Shown here: positions 38,101 through 50,100 of the stretch, piece after piece
Layout of the letters: each line of letters starts with the position of its first letter
Numbering within the stretch: position 1 is the stretch's first letter
Translations under genes and position numbers: made by a program
Assembly (NCBI GenBank): GCA_021613375.1
Contig: CM038716.1
Coordinates: 18,173,524-18,237,523 of the forward strand
Direction of reading: 5' to 3'
Length of the DNA stretch: 64,000 bases
Origin: Megaleporinus macrocephalus
Taxonomy: Eukaryota > Chordata > Actinopteri > Characiformes > Anostomidae
The notes under the pieces: generated by a model
The model's database searches: none
Seen by the model: only the letters and a program-made list of their open reading frames with translations
Told to the model about the DNA's origin: nothing

Positions 38101-41100
38101 CCCCCCCCCCTTTGAGAAGTCAGTACGTGTTGTGTTTATCAGAGAAGAATGGAACACCTGTCTAGACACAAGTGAATATGAAAAAAATACCAGGTCACTA
38201 AAAAAAAAAACATAAGGCAGATGCTCTTTTGTGCCGTACAAACACTCTTTACACAGAACTCACAGTTGTGTTTGCCTGCACAAGGATTTCTGCAGCAGAT
38301 GCTTTGTTGGTATCTGTGGTGTGGAAAGGCTTTCACGTTTGAGCATCTGTGGATTTGAAAACCTAAAGCACTCTCTGTGCGTCTTTGCTATTTGGAATTC
38401 AATTGTGCGCTTGAGAAGCCTGCTGACGCACATGATCCCTGCATAACTCGGAGCTGACTGGTTTAAACTGTGCCGATGAGTAGCTCTGGAGTTGAGACAT
38501 AAAAGCAGCTCAGAATTTACACTGAACTTTTCAGCAGCCTGGGAGCTCTTCGCTGAGGCTGTACGGCAGGCAGAGGCGCTTTAATCTCCTAATGTAACTG
38601 TTGAATCTGGTCCACTAAATCTTGCTGACATGCCTGCTCACTTGGACTCCTGGTCTCTCGCTCTCCCCTTGCTCTCTCTGCATTCTTTTAGCATCCTCAT
38701 TAACTGAAGCAGCAGCAGCTGCTGCCAGAGCTCTGGGCAAAGGCACAAGTCAGTCTCAGACTTGCTGCCTCCCACCCCCCACGCTCTCTCTCACTTGGCA
38801 GAGCTACAGAAGGCAGCCTGGGCAAATAGCAGTAGATATTTTGGGACTTATTTGATTTTCTTGTTGCCGTTGTTTATTCTACCAACAAACATTGCAATGC
38901 ATTAAAAGGGAACAATCTCGCTGCAAACGTTTCCTTGCTGCAAGTCAACTGGAGAGCAATTCCTATAATTGATTTTGCTTGTTTCTTCTCTAATTGCCTT
39001 ATGATACATTACACTGAATGTTTGTTAGATTGCATTTCATAGAGTTATCTTGTTTGCACACGATGATGGGTTTAATAATGCGTCATGCCGTTTCCTCAAG
39101 TCATAAACTTGACTTGAAGAAAAGCCTTGATGATTTTACTGGTCAGTCTTTTTTAAACAAATTATCTCTCCCTCATATCTAGTACAGAGAGTAAGCTAAC
39201 ATAATCTGAATATAGGACCTCTGTATTAGCTGCCCAGGACTAATCTGAAAGAGGGGGAAGAAAAAAAAGTTAAAGCTTATTCGAACTCACCCCGTCTCCA
39301 CTGGATTCTGCAGGACAATGTCCCCTGTGGTGGAGGGTCTCTGAGGTGGTTTGGTCAGTCTGATGGGTTGAGGGGATGCTGGCCTAGAGCTATTGCTCTT
39401 TCTCTGGGTTCCTAGGATAGCAACAGGGTAGAAGCACTTGTTTCAACAATGCTGCCACCTTCTGGACAACACAAGCATATCAGACCTCAATACTTATACT
39501 CAATATCTCAATACTTCTAATCCTTCTAAAGGCTAATACTTCTAATCAATACTTCTCAGCCTTGTTTACAATTAATTTATTTTCAGATATAAAGTAGCTC
39601 ATGAACCTGGCTCATAAATTAAATTTGAACCTACTGATGATGATATTGTGAATTTGTAAGTTGGACTATATAAATGTGGTACTGTGGTCAATATTATGGT
39701 CAGATTGGATACTTTTCAGATACATGGTAAGACACCTATCCTGACTCAGCAGACAGTGAATTAAAGCCTGGCTGCCTCAGCCAGGAAACTAAAACTCGAC
39801 CATGGATGGGTTCTTCCAGTAGGACCATGATCAAAAGCAAACCTCAATATTAACATAAAATTGGTTCACTGAGCACAGAATTAAGATTTTGCAATGGTCA
39901 TTCCAGTACCTGATCTAAACCCCACCTGATAGGTGAGCTGAAGGATTCTGTATGGAGGAATGGTCTCAGATCTACTGCCATGTGTCCTTGAGGCATGGAG
40001 CATTACAGAAGAAGACGGACGTTGCACAACATATTAAACATAGTATTACACAATTTTGGCACACAACGATTTGTAATGTTTTTTTGTTTCATGATAAAAT
40101 TTGTGGGTTTTTTTAAGCATTGTACAGATATAGGTAACCTATATAACAGTAAACATTTAGTTAATATTTAGAATGAAAATTTAAAAGGATAAGCCATTGA
40201 CAATATTGTTTATATCCTGTTTTGCTCATGTTTGCCAATAGTTGTAGAAGCCACTGTATATCAGCTCTAATGTGTTGTCTGTCTCTGAATACTATATAGC
40301 TATACAAGGTAGCACTTTCTTTTCTTTCTATCTTTCTCTTTTTTTGTCTTGAAATAACTGGCTAAGCCATGCTGCACACTTGAATGCAGAGAACTTCTTA
40401 CCCAACAGAACATTTATGGGGGCTTAAATAATTACTGAATTTGATGTTATGGTTACGAGCAGTTAGAAAACACATTTAGTAGAGCCCAGCCTATAACAAC
40501 AATAACTATAAAAGGCTACAATAACAGTAGCTAAAAGACCAGCACTTTATAGGCTGTAAAAGCAAAATTTACTGAAGTTACAGCAAGAACACAGTCAGCT
40601 TAGACGTTTCAGCTCAGTGTCTGAGTGTGTTTACTTTCTCTTGGTTTGACATGCTTCTTTATATAGTGTTACTGCATTACCTACCCTGCTGGAATAAAGA
40701 AGTACCACTGACATCAATTAAGCAAGTTAGGGTTAGAAATCCTTTCAGTCGATATTAATGGTTAATTTTTTATATGCTCAGCTGCAAAGTGGCATTTCCT
40801 TTAAAACAAACATGACTTAATTACATAAATCATTTCATTATAAAAAGTGAGTTTAGCTGGAACAAGCCTAAAAGCAGAATATATCAAAAGTATTATTATA
40901 TTTTATCACCTTCACGTACGTTTAGATTTGTGCTTTTTAAGTTCATGTTTCGTACTTACTAGTGTCCTTTTCCCAGAGCAGTGGGTCAGAATACGAGATC
41001 ATGGCAAAGCGTCGCCTCACTTCCTCTTGGTCTTTCTAAACAAAGAAAAAGGCACTTCACATTCAGCCTTAAGCTGCAGTACAAGCCCTTAGCATTGTGT

Positions 41101-44100
41101 GTGAGTGTTAGACAGCTGCTTTACTGCTCAAAGGTTAATGCAACGGCAGTTCAGTAAAAATTGTACAGAGTATAATAGCAACAGTAGCAGCTCTATTTAT
41201 GGTTACAGATGCAAGCAAAATGTTACGACTGCAATGATGCAACAGACATGCCATGTCAATACCAACATCGATCTATTATGTGAGAAACTGGCTACTGCCT
41301 TTAAACAGTAGAATGAATCTATGAAAGCATAAATGAATGAAAGAACAAACGACGGGGTGGGATACAGAATAGTGAGCTGACCTCCATCTCCTCCATGCGC
41401 AACAGCATGTTCTCGAGTGTGGGCTCCTGCAGCAGTGTGTGGGCTCGGGCTTCAGCACCGCGCTCCCTTTCCACTGCCCGCACTGCTGCAGCAGTGTCCT
41501 CCAGCAGATCCTCCAGGATGGCCTCACTCAAGAGATCCACATTTACTGCAGCCTGAGCATGCACATAATTACAACAGTAATCAAATCAAATGTATTTGTA
41601 TAGCGCTGTTATTTTTTTTTTTGTGATGTCACAAAGCAGCTTTACAGGAATTTAGTGATAAGAAAACTTCAATAGAACACGAATAAGCTTAAGAAGAAAA
41701 TAACACAGAAGGAAATCATAGAAATCATACAACATAGAAAACCCCCCAGTGAGCAAGCCATAGGTGACAGTGGCAAGGAAAAACTCCCCCAGAACTGGAG
41801 GAAGAAACCTTGAGAGGAACAAACCTTGGGAAGAACCAAGACCCATCTTCCTCTGATCAAACTACTCAAACAGTACTGATATAATGACTGTACCACCTTG
41901 TTCTTTTGTTCAGATGTTCAGGTGTGCTTATATAATAATAATATGATATAACTAAGATGATTTATATTACAGATGAAGAACAGTAAGAGTAATGATGACA
42001 GTTAATGAAGGTAGAAGGTTAGTGGAAACTAGTTAAACTAGTAGAGTCCATGTTAATTTCAGGAGTCTGTAGTGAAGGTTAGGCAGCTAGTCTGAGGCTA
42101 GGTATCACACGGGTAACAGCAAGGCCCGGCGTGCAGTTTAGTGGGTGACTTGGGTGGCAGAGGAAAGGGAAAGCCTGACAGCAGCTTACAGGTTTTCAAA
42201 TCAAGGCAATTACTTTTTAATTTACATTTCTATAAGCATGGTCAGTTTAAAAAAAAAAAACAATCTTATTGAAGTCTGTGAGAGATTCATTTTAACAGCA
42301 TGGTAGGAAAAAAAGAGGGAGACTTTTAGATGGTTGGTTCATACCTTGTCAGGAGCCTGCTCCAAGAGTCGCTGTCTAACAGACAAACCTGTTTTGTTCT
42401 GTACTTCACCCACCTGCTAACGAGAGAAAAATCATACTTCACTCTACCAAATCCCAAATAAGGATGATCTGATTTGTAACCACGCTTTTTCACAGTCCTC
42501 ACTGTTAAGTTACAGTTTTTTGTTGAGAATAGACAAAAAGTCAGTTAACACTGACTAGCACACGGTATAATTAAGCTGTAAGATCCATAAAAACATTACA
42601 TTACAACGCAATACGCTTTTCTAAAAGAATATTACTAACTGCCTACTTGATTATAAAGGAGCATAATTAGTTTTACAATATTGGATTTATTGCAGCGCTG
42701 TACGTAAAACATTACATAAAATTCACTTTTTATAATTTTTAATTCATTCATAAATTAATTTTTGATTGTATTTTAAATATGTAGCACTACCAGGCCTTTT
42801 TCTCAAATCCCAACTAATCAAACAAGACATATCATGATGTCAAACCTGTTACACTGAAATAAAATCTTAAAGCCTGGTATTACATTACATTTGTCAAAGA
42901 TAAAATTAGAGCTACAGACACTACCTGCACACTGTCCAGTAGAGGCTGAAGTCTTTCTCTAGCTGCCTGCTCTGCTCTCTCAGCCCACTCTGTTGGAGAT
43001 CCCACCTCGGTCCTGTTTCACAAACACATGCAGGTGAACCAGGAACACGATCTTTACTGTTATTCAGGCAGGATTCGTTTGGCATGGGGAAGAGGGTAAA
43101 GTAATTATTACCACATCTGTAAGAAACTTTGGTATAAATTACACAAGCACAGCTACTCAATTTACACTTATAGGTAGAAATCATATTCCAAATTTTTATT
43201 TAAAGTGTATGACATCTTTGATAAAACTAAAAGAAGCAGTTTGGAAAAAACAGGTCAACGTGTAAATGCTATTTAAAAAGTGCTGGGTTGGATTTGGAGG
43301 AGCATTTTGGACCATGTCACATGCACAAGCTCAAAAATTAGGAGTGAAATTCAAAATCAACTTTACACTGAAGAAGACATTATCACAAAAGTAGATTACT
43401 CATATTTCAGTCCATCACAACATTTTGGCTGACCTCTCTTTGAATGCTTTGTGGAGTGCAATTACACATTTCAACCAGGGAGGTCTCCAAATTCAATTTT
43501 ACATTGTATAGCTTTAATCGCATTTAGTCATATAGCTTTAATCATATAGCTTTGTTTACTTAAACTACCTACAAAGCTGTTTTAAGAGAATGCAGTGTGT
43601 CATCAGCACTGTCGCTTTCCGGGAAATAGGTGAATAAATTATATGGGCCACAGAAGTTACAATATAATAAGTGTTTCTTTGAGTGTCTCTATTCTTATAT
43701 AAAACAGCAGAATCTCCTTTTACACAGGATATTTACAGATGGCATGTGATTAATATAATGGATTTATTTCTATGGTTTGTTTTAAAAAGGCAAAAACCAT
43801 TGGAATCACTGCTGGCTGAGAAGTACTGATGTGGCAGATCTGAGCCAAACTTTTGAGAAAAAAAAAAAAGTCATCAATACTTACATTATTTCACCTCGTA
43901 ACATAAAACTGACCTTGTCCAAATAGTACTTCTAATTTTTGCACAGATTATAGCTACTGTACCTGAGTCTGTTAATACGCTCCATTTCCTCTTTGCTCAG
44001 CTGATTCAGCTCTCTCAGTCTGTTCTCGGTCATCCTATCCAGCCAGGCTTGCCTGCATTGCACACAAAGAAACACACACTCTTCATTTCTATGTGTGTGA

Positions 44101-47100
44101 CCAACACCTTTACATACTTCACATTTACTTTGCAACAACAATATTGCTAGCATCATTAACAGTCAGCTACCTAATACCTAATTATAATCACAGGTTAATA
44201 AAATAACAGGAAAACACTAACAATACAGTGCAGAATGCCTGGTTTATAAGGAGGGTTTCACATAAAAGGTATTTGGTGTCCTGATGTGTCAATCAGTAAG
44301 TCATTTAATCAATCAATCAATCAATCCCTATTTTTTGTGAGTTTTGCCTAAACAAACAAACTGGCAGGTTTGCAAAATTCATTATTTGACTCGGTATGAT
44401 ACAGAGATCTCAATTACATTTTCATATACAGCAAAATTCAGGAGTGGCTGAAAATGTGCCTTTGTTTACAGTTTACAGTATACTAAAGCATTCAGCATCA
44501 TAAAGTATTGTAAAGTATAGTGACATGAAAGTTGTGCTTTATAGTGTCCTTGTATAGCACATGCACTAACATGCTACACGTGACACAACGCTGCAATACA
44601 TCTGGAAACAGTGTGGTATATGTTACGTCACATCCCAACTAACAGGTCATATCTGCTTTAGGGCTGGACTCAAATATCTGACTATATTTGAATATACTGA
44701 CTATATGTGACTACATTTGTCTTTTATCAGTTTTTATCGGTTTACCAGTTCTCCAGGGTTTTGTGACAATTGTTTTGGGGCAGACGGCCACAAAATGCAA
44801 ACCACTGAAGCATAATTACTGCTGCTAAATGAGGCCATGAAATACTTCATAACGATATAGATTTAGAGCTGGAACAGCTGTAAATTGCCTGGCTGAAATA
44901 AATTAATAGGAACATTTTAGAAGGCATCTACAAGTAATTTATTGCAAGGACTCATTTTTAATTGGAAGAGTGTGGCCAGAGGCCTTCTTCAAAGAGAGAT
45001 CATCAACCACAGTTTTAAATGAATAAATTACTTAAAATAATTAAATGCATACTTCTTATGCTTCCTATGGGAATAAATCAAGCTAATGTATTTTCCCTAC
45101 CCTCTGCAAAGTTACTAATAAATTACTACCGACTAGTGTTCAGCTGAGAGCTGGATAACGAAATGAGAACTGCAGCGAAATAATAGATATTATTATATTG
45201 CTATATTCCCATGTGATTCCCATATGCCTTGCAATTAAATAACATTTTGTAGAATGTCCATTATTAAATAACGGATGGCACTATTTTGACCCAAAGTACT
45301 TATGTTTGCTGAATATAAAGTGTTTAAATGTCAATGTTTATGATCAGTTGTCTTTATGAAAGCACAGTTAAGACTCCAATATACTCCAATTTTCTTACAT
45401 GTGGCATTTGTGTGCAATATGCCAAGAGCTACACATAGAAGTATTACCTGTCCTGAGATCCACCAAATATTTTAAGTAATGAAAAAAGGAATAAATATAT
45501 ATATTTTAAAACTGACTAATTTTTTAGCCCACTTTTACTCAGTATTCCTGAGTGAGAACACTTATTTGTTCCATATTTAAAAGTAATCTATTCCGTTTGT
45601 ACCTAGTCACATTTATTTACATGTCATATTTAAATGTTCTATATGGTCAGCCAAATGAGTATGCTGAAAGCAGCCATGATCAGCAAACAATGACCACTGG
45701 ACCCGGAAATCACCAGTACTTTCCTCATGTCTAGTAGCATTAAGAAAAAAAGGGAAGTCGCTATTTTACATGTACATACCTGCTGATGCTAATTTATGAA
45801 CATTTTTAAGACTGGGGTTAACATTAGCACTAACACTTGGATTAGCATTAACAGAGAAATGTAGGACTTTTTTGTAGAGGGCTACAAATGCAGTGAAATG
45901 CAGACACTTTAACACAATAGCCCAACATCATGTAAATCTTCTTTTCTATAAATAAAGAGTACAATAAATAAAACACCAAATACCAATTTGAAATACTGGT
46001 CAGATCTACACACCTGTCTGTCTGTTTACAAAGATATATTAAACATGTTTAATATCTAATGTTCAGATATCAACATGTATACCTAGTTTATAATGGCATG
46101 TAACTTGTAGCAAGCAGCAAAAGAGCCTGGCGATCGTGCTTTCCCCTCCACGCCAACATAGCTTTGCGTGTGTGTGTGTGTGTGTCCATGCAACCACCAG
46201 TCTAAACACTAGCTGTGCCTTTAGAGTATTTCGAGTCTGACCTGAGTGCCTCACTGTGGGCTTGTTGCATGTTTTTTGTGGCTTCCTCTTGCTGGGGCCT
46301 GCTCTTGCTCTGTCCTTGGCTTTGGGGCAGGACATGTTTGGGTTCTGAGGAGTTCTTTGCTGGGGAGAAGAGACACCTCGGCTCCGGCCTGCTGGGTACA
46401 GTTCCGCTAAACACACACACGCACACAAATGAGGTGGTTCACAAAGCAGGATTTCTCAGACAGCCTCAGTTAGTCTGGCAATACTTGAGAACAGTAGTCT
46501 TGGTGTGCAAGTTATGCTACACCAAACTTGTCGACACAAACGTGCACCGCCATGTGTATATAAGTTGCAACTGCAGAGGAAAATTATTAATTAAGATATT
46601 GTGATATTAGCTGTAATTCTGCCCCCACAGTTAACCAAATATGAGTTTGCCAACTTTCAAAACTGGTCATATGCATAAATAGAAAAAAGTAATACCATGT
46701 GTGTTCATGCACTGACCGTTGTTTCGTAGGGGAATGTGGAGAGGTGGGGATCCAGGGCACAGAAGCCTCTTTCTGTGGTAACTGACTTTCTCTAAGCCTG
46801 GACGAAACAGTGGGCTGTTGGAAACCAGTGTCTCGAACATGAGTGCCCTGCTGTGGGGATAAAGAGATCAGTCCGTGCTTTAAGCCTAACCAGTAAATGC
46901 ATAATACTCCAGACCTTCAATCATATTAATGAAATGTACTTCATTGTATTTAAAGTAACAAGGCCTGTTGTTATTTAGAATAATGAAATTTTGGCCATTT
47001 GCCCATTTCATTACTAAAATTGTCTTTCTTATTCTGCTTACCAGCATTTCTCTAAGATTAAAGGACAAAAGTAAAAGGGGTGAGGGGGCGCTGTAGTCTT

Positions 47101-50100
47101 GCCTTGCTCTTGTCTTGATAGGTTGCACCAGTGCCTGCGTTGGGTACCGCTGGCCTGCTCAGCCCCTCTTGCTCTCTTTGTTGCCTCTGCATCAGGCTCT
47201 GGATCCCAGCCTTCAACATTTCACTGCGTTCCTGCTCCAAGAACCGGGCTGCTCTCTGAGGCCGCCCCGCCACTCTCTTGCCTGACCACATGAGCCAAAA
47301 ACAAACTAAAATCAGTCCTTTACTCAGTCCTTTACTGCAAAGTAAGCTTGAACATCATTTAACAAGGTTACAGCTCACCAGTCCAGGTCTTCTTTGCAGG
47401 TGCCGGCTTCCTAGACCCTCGCGGAGCTTTCGCACTCAGGGCCCGAGGAACACGGGGAGGGGACATGCTGTGACTTCTGGCTTTGGGCGACTTTTCTCTG
47501 GCAGGGGATGAACTCCGCATTCGTGGTTCCCTCTCCTGAGGACCTGCCTGCTTCCTCAAAGCCGAGTCCAGGATCTAAAAAAAAAAAAAAAGGCAAGTAA
47601 GCCACGGTAGCAGCCTTCTTTTAGTTATTGATGTTACCCTCTTTAGTCTATAGCAGGGGTATTTAATTAGAAGTCAGTAAGGTCCAGTTAGAGGAGATTT
47701 CCTCAAGTCAAGGTCCGGACCGTCATCACACATACCGTTCAGTATATTTCAGTATATTTACTGTTTAAATGCTGAATTAAATGAATGTTTTTCCTCATTT
47801 GAAGTAAAAACAAGGGCTACATCAAAAAACAGAATGCTTTTTGTGTGTTTATTTATAGAAACAGTACGTAAAGCAGCGTCTTCTCGTTAACTCAGTTTCA
47901 CATCTTGATTAGTTGGTTTGGAGCCGCCTGTTGGAAAATTAAAAGTCTCTCCATTCCGGTTTAAAACAGGTTTAGCGTTTCCTTTTTTAGAGCACAAGAC
48001 AAGAAAAGTTTCACCGCTCAAAATAAATTTAACACTTTCAACAAATCGCTCTTAATAGCTCATCGCTTTGGGTCCTCATTGGACAACGTTTGGGTCCGGA
48101 CCCGGACCGTGGTGCACCTATTAGTGATCTCTAGTCTATAGGCAAAGTTAAGACAAAAAGAAAACTCTTGTATTTATCTGATCTGGTGGTCTCTTGTGAA
48201 ACAAGGCACAAACGAGGTTATTATGCCTACTCATTATTTGTATAAGTGATTTACCATTTGACTGTTACTCAATTAATAGACTACTCTAACTATTATGCCT
48301 CTCCCTTTGCCACCACCACCAAGCATCTTTTCTTTATCAATAATCAATCAATAAAAGCGTACTGCAATCAGTCAGAATAAAAAATGCATCATATGAAATT
48401 CATGTATCATTATAGAGTGCTCATGTTTTTAAGCTTGCAGGAACTCGACAATAAGAAGATGTTTTATTGACTTCTATATAGTCTTCTCTATAGATTTTGA
48501 AAGAAAAATAAAAAGCCATTACCTCCAACTTTTGCAGGATGTCCAAAGTGGTCTCTGGTAGAACTGAGCCCTGGCCCACCTCCATCTTGGCAGAGCATAT
48601 TGAGAGCTGGCGGATGAGCTGGCCCAGCTCTTTGCACTGGGCGGGCACTCTGCTCTCCGCAGGGTCCGACAGCTGGTTGATAAACACCTGCATGGCTCGG
48701 ATAGCACCTCTATGAGCCGCTGCCAACCGATCCACTGCCCTTGACTGAGAGGACACCAATGTAACAAGCCAATCCACACTGCATGTGACTTTTACACCAC
48801 TTCTGTTGCACATCAAAGGTTAAAGACACAACTTGGTCTTCTTAATGCAGAATCTCACAAATAGGGTAGAGTGTCAGAAACTGAGATAATTAATCTCCTC
48901 ATAAAGAACATTACTGGAATATAATGAAATGAAGAAACACTGAATAGAAATACATTCTTTTAATTATGCCATTGAATGCAACTGTATTTTTTGAACACCA
49001 AAGTTACCAAACGATTCACACCAATCAACAACTCACTCCAGCACCCCTCCTACCTCCCAGCTCTGGTGTCAATAGTTTTGAATAGTTTTAGCATGAATTT
49101 TCATCAAGCTGCACAGTAAATTTAGATCTATTAGGGAAAAAATCTTCAGATGTGTAATAACATTCTCATCTACACAACTATGCAAGAACTTCCTAAATAC
49201 CAGAGAGCACACTCACCTTCTTGGTCGTTCTTGCACTCTGAGATCGTAGCTTGTCTATATCCTCCTGAATTTCTTTCACCTGCATATGAATTGATTATTA
49301 TTATAAATCACTGATGTATGGAAAGAATTAAAAACCCTGGTAATATTACATGCTTTGCTGATCCTCCTAATTAATTTGTTTAAAAATTTAAAATGGCATT
49401 TTCCTGTTAACTGTAATGCATAATTTATATTTATTTGCTGAGTTTACTGCACAGGACATTCATTTATTCATGTTGTTCAGCAAATAAACAATAATTTGGT
49501 ATTCAAATGTGCAGACGTGTCTATTATTAACTTACAAAGCTATAGCCATGTTGCGTTCAAATCAAGCACTACACTAAAGACATTCTTTACAGTTGGATTT
49601 ACGGTTAACACAAAATATTTTCATAGTATACAGTTATATTATTCCTCCAGTTTGTGAACTGGATAAACAAAAGGCACTGGCAAAACAGCATTGCTTTATT
49701 TAAAGGTATAGTATCAGTACTATATATCAATGTTAGTAAAAATAATAATAACAATTTTAAAAGGAACAGAAGGAAATATATATATCAATAAAACACAAAA
49801 AGTTTAACACACTGACCTACAATAAGCTACTTGTTACAACATAGTGAGTAGATATTTTCTAGATATGTTCTATGCGTTATGCTTGAAGGTATGTAATTAC
49901 AATAAACTTGCCCATCCCTAAAATGTATGCCTCACTGAAAAATCAACCACACAATTTGACTTGAGTTGATAAGAAGGTAAGACTCCATAAAAAGACCTGC
50001 TGCTGTAACACATAGATGATGCGTGCCGAGCGGGCAGCCTGCTCCTGCCGGCGGATTTCTATTCTCCGCTTCTCATCTGGCTCCACAGTTTCTGCCATTC

